A stretch of DNA of 64,000 nucleotides, taken from the NCBI RefSeq assembly GCF_003319185.1, contig NZ_QOHJ01000005.1, positions 310,001 through 374,000 on the forward strand, read 5' to 3'. The notes under the pieces are model-generated. The model had not been told where the DNA came from. It worked only from the letters and a program-made list of their open reading frames with translations, and did not search any database. Shown here piece after piece: positions 9,167 through 17,473 of the stretch. Positions within the stretch are counted from its first letter, which is position 1. Each line of letters begins with the position of its first letter. Both the position numbers and the translations under genes were made by a program. This DNA comes from Blastococcus sp. TF02A-30. GTDB taxonomy: Bacteria; Actinomycetota; Actinomycetes; Mycobacteriales; Geodermatophilaceae.

Positions 9167-10327
9167 TCAGTACGTGGGGAGCGCCTTGTCGATGCGCGTG
9201 GCCCACGCCGTCACGCCACCCTGGACGTGGACGGCGTCCTTGAAGCCGGCGTTCTTCACCGCGGCGAGCACCTCGGCGGAGCGGACACCGGTCTTGCAGT
9301 GCAGCACGATCGGCTTGTCCTGCGGCAGCTGCGCCAGCGCGCGGCCCGAGAGCAGCTCGTCCTTGGGGATGAGCTTCGCGCCGGGGATCGATACGATCTC
9401 GTACTCGTTCGGCTCCCGGACGTCGATCAGCTCGAAGTCCTTGCCGGCGTCCATCATGTCCTTGAGCTCGTCGACGGTGATCGTCGAGCCCGCGGCCGCC
9501 AGCTGGGCCTCCTCCGAGACCACGCCGCAGAACGCCTCGTAGTCGATGAGCCCGGTGATCGGCTCCCCCTCGGGGTCCTTGCGCACCTTGATCGTGCGGA
9601 AGGTCATCTCCAGGGCGTCGTAGACCATGAGCCGGCCGAGCAGCGTCTCGCCGATGCCGGTGATCAGCTTGACCGCCTCGGTGGCCTGGATGGCGCCGAC
9701 CGTCGCGCACAGGACGCCGAGCACGCCGCCCTCGGCGCAGCTGGGGACCATCCCGGGCGGCGGGGGCACCGGGTAGAGGTCGCGGTAGTTCGGACCGTGC
9801 TCGTTCCAGAAGACCGAGACCTGACCGTCGAACCGGTAGATCGAGCCCCACACGTAGGGCTTGTTCAGCAGCACGCACGCGTCGTTGACGAGGTAGCGCG
9901 TGGCGAAGTTGTCGGTGCCGTCGACGATCAGGTCGTACTGGCTGAAGATGTCGAGGACGTTGTCGCTGTCCAGCCGCGTCTCGTGCAGCCGGACGTCGAT
10001 CAGCGGGTTGATCTCCTTGATGGAGTCGCGCGCGCTCTCCGCCTTCGACCGGCCGACGTCGGACTGCCCGTGGATGATCTGGCGCTGCAGGTTGGACTCG
10101 TCGACGACGTCGAACTCGACGATGCCCAGCGTGCCGACACCCGCCGCGGCGAGGTACATGAGCACGGGCGAGCCGAGGCCACCGGCGCCGACGGCGAGCA
10201 CCTTGGCGTTCTTCAGCCGCTTCTGCCCGTCCATGCCGACGTCCGGGATGATCAGGTGGCGGCTGTAGCGGCGGACCTCGTCGATGGACAGGTCGGCGGC
10301 GGGCTCCACCAGGGGTGGCAGGGACAC
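9167..10327 (-). CDS. moeZ: Adenylyltransferase/sulfurtransferase MoeZ (MoeB-rhodanese fusion)
   Basis: A 386-residue fusion. The N-terminal ThiF/MoeB domain has the nucleotide loop GAGGLGSPVLMYLAAAGVG and DVVDESNLQRQ. The C-terminal rhodanese domain has active-site HCKTGVRS. MoeZ activates the C-terminal glycine of small sulfur carriers (MoaD, CysO) by adenylation and then thiocarboxylates them, feeding molybdopterin and cysteine synthesis. The frame is open upstream, but I choose GTG at 10327 because GAGGAG sits about 7 bases ahead of it and the length then matches Rv3206c. It follows the DUF3152 gene on the same strand with an 86-base gap. Confidence 0.93.
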   Translation of the reverse strand: MSLPPLVEPAADLSIDEVRRYSRHLIIPDVGMDGQKRLKNAKVLAVGAGGLGSPVLMYLAAAGVGTLGIVEFDVVDESNLQRQIIHGQSDVGRSKAESARDSIKEINPLIDVRLHETRLDSDNVLDIFSQYDLIVDGTDNFATRYLVNDACVLLNKPYVWGSIYRFDGQVSVFWNEHGPNYRDLYPVPPPPGMVPSCAEGGVLGVLCATVGAIQATEAVKLITGIGETLLGRLMVYDALEMTFRTIKVRKDPEGEPITGLIDYEAFCGVVSEEAQLAAAGSTITVDELKDMMDAGKDFELIDVREPNEYEIVSIPGAKLIPKDELLSGRALAQLPQDKPIVLHCKTGVRSAEVLAAVKNAGFKDAVHVQGGVTAWATRIDKALPTY

Positions 10328-10413
10328 GCTTGCTCCTCGGGGTCGCGGTTTCCCGGCTCTGGGCCGGCGCGTTCTTCCGCACAACAGCGTGCCAGGCGGG
10401 CCGATTCCCGCGG

Positions 10414-11367
10414 CTACGGGTAGGGCCAGGCGTTCTTGGTGCAGCCCTCGAGGCCGAGCGTCTGCTGCTGCATCACCGGGGCGACCTGGCCCGCACCCGG
10501 GCACGGCTGGTGGCCGTTGCCGAGGGCGTGACCGACCTCGTGGTTGACGACGTACTGCCGGTAGGTGGCGACGTCACCCTGGTAGTCGGGGACGGCGGTG
10601 GCCCAGCGCGCCAGGTTGATGACCGCGCGCTCGCCGTAGCGGCAGGAGGTGTAGCCGCCGGTGCCGACGCCCGGGCAGTAGCGCTCCATGCTGCCCGGGC
10701 TGACCAGGGTCACCTTGAACTCGTACTGGCTCGCCGCCGCCTCGACCGCGCCGACCCGCTGGAACGACATCCGCCCGCCGTTCCCCCACGAGCGCGGATC
10801 GCCGAGCGTGGCCGTCACCGCCTGGGCGAAGGTCTCGCCGTCGACACCGATGCCGTCCTCCACCTCGACGACGAAGCGGCGCAGCGGGCCGGTCCCGTAC
10901 ACGGCCGACCCGCCGTCGACGACCGAGACCGTGCCGGCGCCCTGCTCCACGTAGGTCTCGGGTCCGGTCGCCACCGGGGTGCCGGTCGGCTCGGCGTCGC
11001 CCTGGGCGGGCGTGGTCGGCGCGGCCGCGATGCCCGGCAGGTCCTCGGGTTCGGGCGTCGGCGCCGCCGTGGTGCTGCCGGCGACGGCCGTGCCGGCCGG
11101 CTCGTCCAGCGCGAGGTCGCCGAGCGTGAGCAGCGTGGCGATGGTCAGCAGGGGGACGGCGTAGGCGCGCCAGCCGTAGCGGCGGGCGAAGCGCCGCACC
11201 CGTCCACCGGGCGCGGGGGGACGACGCCGCGCCCGGGCGGTGTCGAGGTCGGGGGCAGCGACCAGCGGCCCGGACCGGACCGGTGCGCCGCGGGCGGCGG
11301 GACGCGCGGGCGGCAGGCCGCGGACGGCGGAGGCGGGTCCCCGGCCGTCGGGAAGGCGTCCCGCCAC
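10414..11367 (-). CDS. DUF3152 membrane-anchored zinc-protease-like protein
   Basis: A 317-residue protein with a basic, proline-rich cytoplasmic N-terminus, a membrane helix at about 70-90 (AYAVPLLTIATLLTL), a Thr/Pro-rich linker and an extracellular domain. That domain carries HEVGHALGNGHQPC, the extended HExxHxxGxxH zinc motif typical of metzincin-like peptidases. Four other cysteines (CPGVG, SCRYG, PC, GC) suggest disulfides. Family DUF3152 has no established substrate; peptidase activity is inferred from the motif. It corresponds in position to lipoprotein-like Rv3207c beside moeZ. The start is GTG 11367 with GGGGACGG upstream. Confidence 0.85.
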   Translation of the reverse strand: MAGRLPDGRGPASAVRGLPPARPAARGAPVRSGPLVAAPDLDTARARRRPPAPGGRVRRFARRYGWRAYAVPLLTIATLLTLGDLALDEPAGTAVAGSTTAAPTPEPEDLPGIAAAPTTPAQGDAEPTGTPVATGPETYVEQGAGTVSVVDGGSAVYGTGPLRRFVVEVEDGIGVDGETFAQAVTATLGDPRSWGNGGRMSFQRVGAVEAAASQYEFKVTLVSPGSMERYCPGVGTGGYTSCRYGERAVINLARWATAVPDYQGDVATYRQYVVNHEVGHALGNGHQPCPGAGQVAPVMQQQTLGLEGCTKNAWPYP

Positions 11368-11455
11368 TGACCGTCCCCCTGCCCTCGTCCCTGCGTCGGC
11401 CCCAGGGTCTCACGCAGCGTCGTCTGCCGGCCACAGCCGCACGACGCGGCACGTC

Positions 11456-12490
11456 TCAGCGCCCGGGCAGCTGCTCCAGCATGCCCAGCACGGCGCGGGC
11501 CGTCGGCTCGGGCGCCTCGAGCATCGCGACGTGGCCGATGCCCTCCAGGAGCCGCAGCCGGGAGTCGGGGACGACGGCGGCCAGCCGGGGCGCCAGCGCC
11601 GGGTCCACGAGCTTGTCCCGGTCGCCCCAGATCACCAGCGTCGGCTGGGAGAGCGAGGCGGCCATGCGCCAGGCGTTGGCCCGCCCGACCCGCAGGTAGG
11701 AGGTGATCAGGCCGCGCATGCTGCGGGTGAGCGCGCGATCGGCCCACGGCTGCTCCGACCGCTCCCGCATCTCGGCGACGGCCTGGTCGATCCGCTCGCG
11801 CGGCACCCGGGCCGGATCGCCGAAGCACATGCGCACCATCGCCCGCACGCTCTCCTCCGGGGTGATCCCGGCCATCCGCTTCTCCGCGAGCGACGGGATG
11901 CCGGGCAGCAGCAGGAGCAGCAGCGCCCGGCTGAACGACGGCGGCACCCGGTACACCGGCATGGCCGGCGACACGAGGGTGAGCGTCGCGACCAGGTCGG
12001 GGCGGTGGGCGGCGACGAGCAGGCTGACCAGGCCGCCGAGCGAGTTGCCCAGCAGGTGCACCGGCCGGCCCAGGCCCTCGCCGGGCTGCGCGCGGACGTG
12101 CTCGAGGACGTCGACGACGGCGCGCACGTGGCCGCGGATCGAGTAGCGGCCGCGCGGCGGAGGCTGCGAGCGGCCGAACCCGGGCAGGTCCACCGCCCAG
12201 CCCTCGAGCCGGACGGCGAGGAGCCCGGCGAGGTCGGTCCAGTTGGTCGACGCCCCACCGAGCCCGTGCACGTAGAGCGCCCGCTCGCGCGGTGCCCCGT
12301 CGACGTCGCCGTCCACCGGGCCGGTCCAGGGCGTGCGGCGGACGAAGACCTCACCACCGCTGACGGGCAGCTGGTCCCCCGGCCAGGGCGGCAGCAACCG
12401 GTGCAGCTCCGGCAGCGCGGTGCTCGACGCGGGCGCGTCGGGAGCGCCGCCCTCCGGGCGCGGCGCGTCGGAGAGGAAGGCGTCGGTCAC
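11456..12490 (-). CDS. Alpha/beta hydrolase (lipase/esterase-like)
   Basis: A 344-residue alpha/beta hydrolase with an oxyanion-hole HGLGG, nucleophile elbow GNSLGG (serine), acid in VIWGDRDKLVDP and histidine in GIGHVAMLEAP, so the triad appears complete. A cap lies between the nucleophile and the acid. The frame is open further upstream, but GTG 12490 is chosen because longer versions would run into the divergent TetR promoter; GAGCGG lies upstream. Substrate unknown; it may be related to LipV (Rv3203). Only 71 bases separate its start from that of the TetR gene, which may regulate it. Confidence 0.85.
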   Translation of the reverse strand: MTDAFLSDAPRPEGGAPDAPASSTALPELHRLLPPWPGDQLPVSGGEVFVRRTPWTGPVDGDVDGAPRERALYVHGLGGASTNWTDLAGLLAVRLEGWAVDLPGFGRSQPPPRGRYSIRGHVRAVVDVLEHVRAQPGEGLGRPVHLLGNSLGGLVSLLVAAHRPDLVATLTLVSPAMPVYRVPPSFSRALLLLLLPGIPSLAEKRMAGITPEESVRAMVRMCFGDPARVPRERIDQAVAEMRERSEQPWADRALTRSMRGLITSYLRVGRANAWRMAASLSQPTLVIWGDRDKLVDPALAPRLAAVVPDSRLRLLEGIGHVAMLEAPEPTARAVLGMLEQLPGR

Positions 12491-12545
12491 CCGCTCGACG
12501 GTAACCGCACGGGTGAGCGGCGCATCCGGGGCGAGAACCCGCCGG

Positions 12546-12551
12546 TAACAT
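12546..12551 (+). promoter_or_regulatory. Probable -10 element of the TetR gene
   Basis: TAACAT lies 10 bases before ATG 12562, giving an almost leaderless transcript. The alternative in-frame ATG at 12550 falls inside this element, which is why I prefer 12562 as the start. No convincing -35 is visible. Confidence 0.4.
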
Positions 12552-12561
12552 GCCGTTCGCC

Positions 12562-13212
12562 ATGCAGCCCCCACGCCCAGCACCCGCGGCCAGCCGACGC
12601 ACGTCCCGTCTCCCGCGGGGCGCCCGCCGGCTCCAGCTGCTGCGCGCGGCGCAGGACGTCTTCGTGGCGCAGGGCTTCCACGCCGCGGCGATGGACGACA
12701 TCGCCGACCGCGCCGGGGTGAGCAAGCCGGTCCTGTACCAGCACTTCCCGGGCAAGCGGGACCTCTACCTGGCCCTGCTCGAGGAGCACGTCTCCGAGCT
12801 GGCCGACCGGGTCGGCGAGGCCATGGCGGCCACCGACAACAACCGCGCGCGGGTCGACGCCGCCGTCGGCGCCTACTTCGCCTTCATCGACTCCGACGGC
12901 GAGGCCTTCCGCCTCGTCTTCGAGTCCGACCTGCGCAACGACGACGACGTCCGCGCGATCGTCGACCGCGGCACCGGCGTCTGCGTCGAGGCGATCGCCG
13001 AGGTGATCGCCGCCGACACCGGTGCCGACCCCGAGCGGGCCCTGCTGCTGGCCTCCGGGCTCACCGGCCTGGCCGAGACCAGCGCCCGCTGGTGGCTGCC
13101 GCGCAAGGGCACCGTCTCCCGCGACGAGGCCGTGGCGCTGATGTCGGCGCTGGCCTGGCGGGGCATCTCGGGATTCCCGCGCCTCGCCGACGGCGAGCAG
13201 CTGTCCTCCTGA
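12562..13212 (+). CDS. TetR/AcrR-family transcriptional regulator
   Basis: A 216-residue TetR-type repressor. The N-terminal helix-turn-helix is clear: LLRAAQDVFVAQGFHAAAMDDIADRAGVSKPVLYQHFPGK within residues 25-70. The helical ligand domain ends in a WWL segment. The ligand is unknown. It is divergent from the alpha/beta hydrolase, the classical arrangement for local repression, and is followed 97 bases on by DUF3107. The same pair (Rv3208-Rv3208A) occurs in mycobacteria. An in-frame ATG four codons upstream (12550) cannot be excluded. No strong Shine-Dalgarno site is present. Confidence 0.9.
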   Translation: MQPPRPAPAASRRTSRLPRGARRLQLLRAAQDVFVAQGFHAAAMDDIADRAGVSKPVLYQHFPGKRDLYLALLEEHVSELADRVGEAMAATDNNRARVDAAVGAYFAFIDSDGEAFRLVFESDLRNDDDVRAIVDRGTGVCVEAIAEVIAADTGADPERALLLASGLTGLAETSARWWLPRKGTVSRDEAVALMSALAWRGISGFPRLADGEQLSS

Positions 13213-13268
13213 GCCGTCGTTCGCTGTCGGCGCACCGGCACGACCGGACCGACCGCGCCCGCCTGCAC

Positions 13269-13274
13269 TAGCGT
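13269..13274 (+). promoter_or_regulatory. Probable -10 element of the DUF3107 gene
   Basis: TAGCGT, the same hexamer seen before several genes here, would start a transcript near 13281 with a leader of about 29 bases. That leader contains GAGGAGG at 13293-13299 ahead of the GTG start. Confidence 0.4.
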
Positions 13275-13309
13275 TGGGCCAGTTCCGCCAACGAGGAGGC
13301 ATCGCCCAC

Positions 13310-13546
13310 GTGGAAGTCAAGATCGGCGTCCAGCACTCCCCCCGGGAGCTGGTCATCGACAGCCCCAACACCCCCGAAGAGATCGCCGCGGAGGTCGCCA
13401 AGGCGATGTCCGGTGCCACCAAGGACGGCCTGCTGACCCTGGAGGACGAGCGCGGTCGCCGGGTGCTCGTGCCGGTCGACCGGATCGCCTACGTGGAGAT
13501 CGCCCAGGCCGACCAGCGCCGCGTCGGGTTCATCGCCGGCAGCTGA
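13310..13546 (+). CDS. DUF3107 family protein (Rv3208A/TB9.4-like)
   Basis: A 78-residue small acidic protein starting VEVKIGVQHSPRELV and ending RVGFIAGS, matching the actinobacterial DUF3107 family. It contains an ATP-synthase-epsilon-like short beta pattern (GLLTLEDERGRRVLVPVDRIAYVEI). Function is unknown; its strict association with the upstream TetR gene across actinobacteria suggests a shared role. GTG 13310 is chosen over an earlier in-frame start because GAGGAGG sits 10 bases upstream and the conserved domain starts at residue 1. A strong hairpin follows the stop codon. Confidence 0.88.
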   Translation: MEVKIGVQHSPRELVIDSPNTPEEIAAEVAKAMSGATKDGLLTLEDERGRRVLVPVDRIAYVEIAQADQRRVGFIAGS

Positions 13547-13554
13547 TCGCCCGT

Positions 13555-13602
13555 ACGACGACGGGGCGCCCACCGCACGCGCGGTGGGCGCCCCGTCGTC
13601 GT
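13555..13602. terminator. Bidirectional terminator, 22-bp perfect stem
   Basis: Arms 13555-13576 and 13581-13602 are perfect reverse complements around the loop ACGC. The element fills the gap between DUF3107 (plus) and the ferritin-like gene (minus), so it can end both transcripts. Confidence 0.85.
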
Positions 13603-13603
13603 C

Positions 13604-14254
13604 TCAGGGCCGCAGCCCCAGCGCCTTCATGCGCTCGGTGTGCGCGTCGGTGATCCGCTCGATCAGCCGGCCGATGCCGGCCAGGTCACCGGTCCCGGTG
13701 ACGATGAGGTCGGCCAGCCGGTCGTGCTCGGCGATGACCGCCTGCGAGCGGGTGATGGCCTCCCCCACGAGCCGCCGTCCCCAGAGCGCCAGCCGGCCGG
13801 CGAGCCGGCGGTCCGCGGCGATGGCCGCGCGCACCTCGCGGACGGCGAAGTCGGCGTGCCCGGTGTCGTCCAGCACCTCGAGCACCAGGGCCCGGTCGGG
13901 GTCGGGCAGGAACTCGGCGATCTCGCGGTAGAAGTCCGCGGCCAGGCCGTCGCCGACGTAGGCCTTCACCAGCCCCTCCAGCCACGTGCTGGGCCGGGTG
14001 CTCTCGTGGAACGTGTCCAGCGCCGACGTGAACGGCGCCATCGCCGCGGACGGGTCGGCGCCGAGCTCGACCAGCCGCTCGGTGAGCCGGACGTGGTGGG
14101 TGATCTCCGCGGCGGCCATGCGGGCCAGCGCCGCCCGACCGGTCAGCGTCGGGGCCATCCGCGCGTCCTCGGCCAGCCGGTCGAAGGCGGTCAGCTCGGC
14201 GTAGGCCAGCACCCCCAGCAGGTCGACGACGGCACCCTGATCGGCCTCGCTCAC
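13604..14254 (-). CDS. Ferritin-like domain protein (Rv3210c-like)
   Basis: A 216-residue all-helical protein with ferritin-like diiron candidates: E in LAYAELTAFDRLAEDAR, E-x-x-H in AAAEITHHVRL, E in YREIAEF, and a late D-x-x-H in DDTGHADFAVREV. The layout resembles the tRNA-hydroxylase MiaE and rubrerythrin folds. Enzymatic function is unproven. The start is GTG 14254 with AGGAGA 7 bases upstream; the open frame extends 21 codons further, but with poor coding bias. It lies between DUF3107 and rhlE, the Rv3210c position in mycobacteria, and is divergent from rhlE across a 319-base gap. Confidence 0.85.
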   Translation of the reverse strand: MSEADQGAVVDLLGVLAYAELTAFDRLAEDARMAPTLTGRAALARMAAAEITHHVRLTERLVELGADPSAAMAPFTSALDTFHESTRPSTWLEGLVKAYVGDGLAADFYREIAEFLPDPDRALVLEVLDDTGHADFAVREVRAAIAADRRLAGRLALWGRRLVGEAITRSQAVIAEHDRLADLIVTGTGDLAGIGRLIERITDAHTERMKALGLRP

Positions 14255-14573
14255 TCGGGATCTCCTGTGCTCGGAGGGAGGGCGTGCGCCGCCCCGGCGG
14301 AGTGGGGCGGACCACACCGCGCGTGCGGCGGGCAGAGGCTAACCGGTGCCTCCGCTAGCATGGGAATCGGTGAGCCGTTCGGCTCGCTAGTTCATCTGTG
14401 CGCTGACGACCGTCGGACGACGCCCCTCCGGGCTGTCTCCCGGGCCGATCCCGCCCGGTCTTGCTGGCCGCGTCGGCGCTGGAACCGATCCCGCGACAAC
14501 CGACCGGGACAGGTCCGAGGACGGCGATCCCCGCCGCCGGAGCCGGTCCCCCAGCAGACCAGAGGCGAGAGCA
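14255..14573 (+). promoter_or_regulatory. Long leader of the RhlE helicase gene
   Basis: This 319-base gap holds no convincing gene. A possible -10 TAGCAT (14356-14361) would give a leader of about 205 bases before rhlE. The leader starts with a hairpin GAGCC-GTTC-GGCTC (14372-14385), flanked by CTAGC/GCTAG (14355-14359 and 14386-14390). GAGGCGAGAG at 14562-14571 is the likely ribosome-binding site. Long structured leaders are common on DEAD-box helicase genes that respond to cold or autoregulate; here that is inference. Confidence 0.4.
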
Positions 14574-16244
14574 CTGACCTCCACCGAGAACACCCCCACC
14601 GACACCACTCCCACCGACACCACCGCCGTCGACCTCGACCGCGCCGAGTCCGGCGCGCCCGCTCCCGAGGAGCTGGAGCAGCAGGTCGAGGAGCTGGGCG
14701 GCGCGCCCGTGGCCACCGACAGCCCGCTGTTCAGCGACTTCGACGTCCACCCCGACATCGTCGCCGCGCTGGCCGACGCCGGGATCACCCGCACCTTCGC
14801 CATCCAGGAGCTGACGCTCCCGCTCGCGCTGACCGGCAACGACCTCATCGGTCAGGCCCGCACCGGCACCGGCAAGACGCTCGGGTTCGGCGTCCCGCTG
14901 CTCAACCGGGTCACCCCGCCGGCCGAGGGCGGCGACGGCGTGCCGCAGGCGCTGGTCGTCGTCCCCACCCGTGAGCTCTGCGTCCAGGTGTCCCGTGACC
15001 TCGCGACCGCCGGCGCGAAGCGCGGGCTGCGCGTCGAGGCCATCTACGGCGGGCGGGCGTTCGAGCCGCAGATCGAGGCGCTGCGCAAGGGCGTCGAGGT
15101 CGTCGTCGGCACCCCCGGCCGGCTGCTCGACCTCGCGCAGCGCGGCGACCTGATCCTGGGCAAGGTCAAGGTGCTCGTCCTCGACGAGGCCGACGAGATG
15201 CTCGACCTGGGCTTCCTGCCCGACATCGAGCGGATCCTCGCGATGGTGCCGGAGAAGCGGCAGACGATGCTCTTCTCGGCGACCATGCCGGGCCCGATCG
15301 TCACCCTCTCGCGGTCGTTCATGACCCAGCCGACGCACATCCGCGCGCACGGCAACGACGAGGGCTCGACCGTCCCGCAGACCACCCAGTTCATCTACCG
15401 GGCGCACAACCTGGACAAGCCCGAGCTGCTCTCGCGCGTGCTCCAGGCCCGCGACCGCGGCCTGGTCATGGTCTTCTGCCGGACCAAGCGCACCGCGCAG
15501 AAGGTCGCCGACGAGCTGGTCGACCGCGGGTTCGCCGCGGCCGCCGTGCACGGCGACCTCGGCCAGGGCGCCCGCGAGCAGGCGCTGCGCGCGTTCCGCA
15601 GCGGCAAGGTCGACGTGCTGGTCGCCACCGACGTCGCCGCCCGCGGCATCGACGTGACCGGCGTCAGCCACGTCGTGAACTACCAGTGCCCCGAGGACGA
15701 GAAGACCTACGTGCACCGCATCGGCCGCACCGGCCGTGCCGGCTCCACCGGTGTCGCGGTCACCCTGGTCGACTGGGACGACATCCCCCGCTGGCAGCTG
15801 ATCAACAAGGCGCTCGGCCTCGGCTTCGAGGACCCGCCGGAGACCTACTCCACCTCGCCGTGGGTCTACACCGACCTGGACGTGCCCGAGGGCGCGAAGG
15901 GCCGGCTGCCGCGCTCGCAGCGCACCCGCGAGGGCCTGGACGCCGAGGTGCTCGAGGACCTCGGCGAGACGGGGAAGCGCAACCGCCCGGCCGACCGCGG
16001 CGGACGTCCCGCCGACACCGAGCGCCCGGCCGGCGGCGGCAAGAGCCGTCCGCGACGCCGCACCCGCAGCGGGAGCGGTGAGGGCCAGGCCGAGGCCCCG
16101 GCCGCCGCGGCCGACGCCCCGGCCGAGGGTGCCGCCGAGGGCGGGGCCGCCAAGCCGCGCCGTCGTCGCCGTCGCCGTGGCGGTTCCGGCCGTGGCGGGG
16201 CCGCGCAGGGTGGCGAGGCCGCCGCCAGCGCCTCCGACTCCTGA
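14574..16244 (+). CDS. rhlE: DEAD-box ATP-dependent RNA helicase (RhlE type)
   Basis: A 556-residue RNA helicase with all SF2 motifs: Q motif upstream of ARTGTGKT, PTRELCVQV, GTPGRLLDL, DEAD (in VLDEADEMLDLGF), SAT, ATDVAARGIDV and HRIGRTGRAG. The last 130 residues are a low-complexity basic tail (KPRRRRRRRGG) likely to bind RNA. The coding signal clearly extends upstream of GTG 14709: codons from 14577 have almost all G/C third positions and read TSTENTPTDTTPT. No ATG, GTG or TTG is in frame there. CTG 14574, three bases after GAGGCGAGAG, is therefore the likeliest start. It is Rv3211-like and co-directional with the PQQ-like gene. Confidence 0.9.
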   Translation: MTSTENTPTDTTPTDTTAVDLDRAESGAPAPEELEQQVEELGGAPVATDSPLFSDFDVHPDIVAALADAGITRTFAIQELTLPLALTGNDLIGQARTGTGKTLGFGVPLLNRVTPPAEGGDGVPQALVVVPTRELCVQVSRDLATAGAKRGLRVEAIYGGRAFEPQIEALRKGVEVVVGTPGRLLDLAQRGDLILGKVKVLVLDEADEMLDLGFLPDIERILAMVPEKRQTMLFSATMPGPIVTLSRSFMTQPTHIRAHGNDEGSTVPQTTQFIYRAHNLDKPELLSRVLQARDRGLVMVFCRTKRTAQKVADELVDRGFAAAAVHGDLGQGAREQALRAFRSGKVDVLVATDVAARGIDVTGVSHVVNYQCPEDEKTYVHRIGRTGRAGSTGVAVTLVDWDDIPRWQLINKALGLGFEDPPETYSTSPWVYTDLDVPEGAKGRLPRSQRTREGLDAEVLEDLGETGKRNRPADRGGRPADTERPAGGGKSRPRRRTRSGSGEGQAEAPAAAADAPAEGAAEGGAAKPRRRRRRRGGSGRGGAAQGGEAAASASDS

Positions 16245-16251
16245 TGGAGGA

Positions 16252-16300
16252 CCCCGTCCCTCTCACCGCTCGCACGCTCGCGGCGAGCCTCCGGACGGGG
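16252..16300 (+). promoter_or_regulatory. Hairpin that would mask the next gene's ribosome-binding site
   Basis: CCCCGTCC (16252-16259), just after the rhlE stop, pairs with GGACGGGG (16293-16300). The second arm is also the only Shine-Dalgarno-like sequence before ATG 16303. GCTCGC and GCGAGC form an inner stem. The element could attenuate transcription or couple translation of the downstream gene to rhlE. Confidence 0.4.
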
Positions 16301-16302
16301 CC

Positions 16303-17430
16303 ATGAGCACCGTCGGCCGCCTGCCGCTGCGGGTGTGGGTGTGGACGGCGGCCGTCGCGGCCCTCGTGCTCGTCGCCGCGCTGCTCTGGCGCGGCTCCGA
16401 CGCGGCGGCCACCGAGAGCACGACAGCTCCGCCGCCCGACGTCCCCACGGGGACGCCGGGCGGCGCCGTCTCCGAGGTCTGGTCGGCCGAGGGGTCGACC
16501 CTGCCCGCCGACGTCGTCGAGGGTGCCCGGGTCGTCGTCGGCGAGGAGCACGGCGTGCGCGCCCTGGACCCGCTGACCGGCGACGAGGTGTGGCACTACA
16601 CCCGCTCGAACGCGCGGTTGTGCGGCGCCACCGCCACCAACGGCGTCGTCGTCGCCGTGTTCCGCACCGCCGGCCGCTGTGACGAGGCGGTCGCGCTGGT
16701 GGCCGGCACCGGGGTGCGGGCGTGGACCCGCAACCTCGACCTGCGCCCCGACATCGAGCTCAGCTCGACCTCCTCCGTCGTGCTCGCCGAGACCTCGTCC
16801 GGCGTGGTCACCCTCGACCCGAACGGCAACACCCTGCGGTGGCGGGAACGGCCGCCGAGCGGGTGCCGGTGGCTGGACGCCGCCGTCGGCAGCGCGGGCG
16901 TCGCGGTCGTCCAGCGCTGCGGCAACGCCGACGCCGTCCAGCTGCGGGTGCTCGACGGCTTCGCCGGCACGCAGCGCTGGGTGGTCGACGTCCCGGCCCC
17001 CGACGGCGCCGACGTGGCGCTCCTGGGCGCCGACGACCTGATCGCCGTCCGGGTCGACGGCGAGCTGCGCACCTTCGCCGCCGCCGACGGCGCCGCCCGC
17101 GCCCTGCTCCCCGTGACCGGGACGGCGGCGATGACCTCGGCCGGCGGTGCGGTGCTGCTGCACGCCGAGGGCAGGCTCACCGCGCTCGACCCGGCCACGG
17201 GCGAACCCCGCTGGACGGCGCCGGCCACCGGGCTGCCCGGGCCGCCCGCCGACGACACGGTCCCCGCGCTGGTCGTACCGCGGACCGACGGCTTCGCGCT
17301 GCTGGACCCGGCGACCGGGGCGGAGCGCGCCTCCTCCACCGCCTCGGGCGTGGCCGAGGGCGGCACCGCCACGGCGCTGGGACCGGTCGTCGTGCTGCGG
17401 CTGGACGACGGGGTGGTCGGCTACCGCTGA
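16303..17430 (+). CDS. Membrane-anchored PQQ-like beta-propeller protein (Rv3212-like)
   Basis: A 375-residue protein with an N-terminal membrane helix at about 10-27 (VWVWTAAVAALVLVAALLW), a short Pro/Thr linker and an extracytoplasmic beta-propeller. The repeat pattern ALDPLTGDEVWHY, TLDPNGNTLRWRE, ALDPATGEPRWTA, LLDPATGAERA is typical of PQQ-like blades. Six cysteines are present. Such propellers usually act as scaffolds; no cofactor-binding residue is evident. The ATG at 16303 starts directly before the membrane helix. It lies 58 bases downstream of rhlE and is probably co-transcribed. Confidence 0.83.
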   Translation: MSTVGRLPLRVWVWTAAVAALVLVAALLWRGSDAAATESTTAPPPDVPTGTPGGAVSEVWSAEGSTLPADVVEGARVVVGEEHGVRALDPLTGDEVWHYTRSNARLCGATATNGVVVAVFRTAGRCDEAVALVAGTGVRAWTRNLDLRPDIELSSTSSVVLAETSSGVVTLDPNGNTLRWRERPPSGCRWLDAAVGSAGVAVVQRCGNADAVQLRVLDGFAGTQRWVVDVPAPDGADVALLGADDLIAVRVDGELRTFAAADGAARALLPVTGTAAMTSAGGAVLLHAEGRLTALDPATGEPRWTAPATGLPGPPADDTVPALVVPRTDGFALLDPATGAERASSTASGVAEGGTATALGPVVVLRLDDGVVGYR

Positions 17431-17458
17431 CCCGGCGCGGCACGCGGCGCCCGAGCGA

Positions 17459-17473
17459 GGTTCACTGGGAACC
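17459..17473 (+). repeat. Small inverted repeat abutting a start codon
   Basis: GGTTC-ACTGG-GAACC ends one base before ATG 17474, so it covers the place where a ribosome-binding site would lie. A 5-bp stem is weak evidence on its own. Confidence 0.3.
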
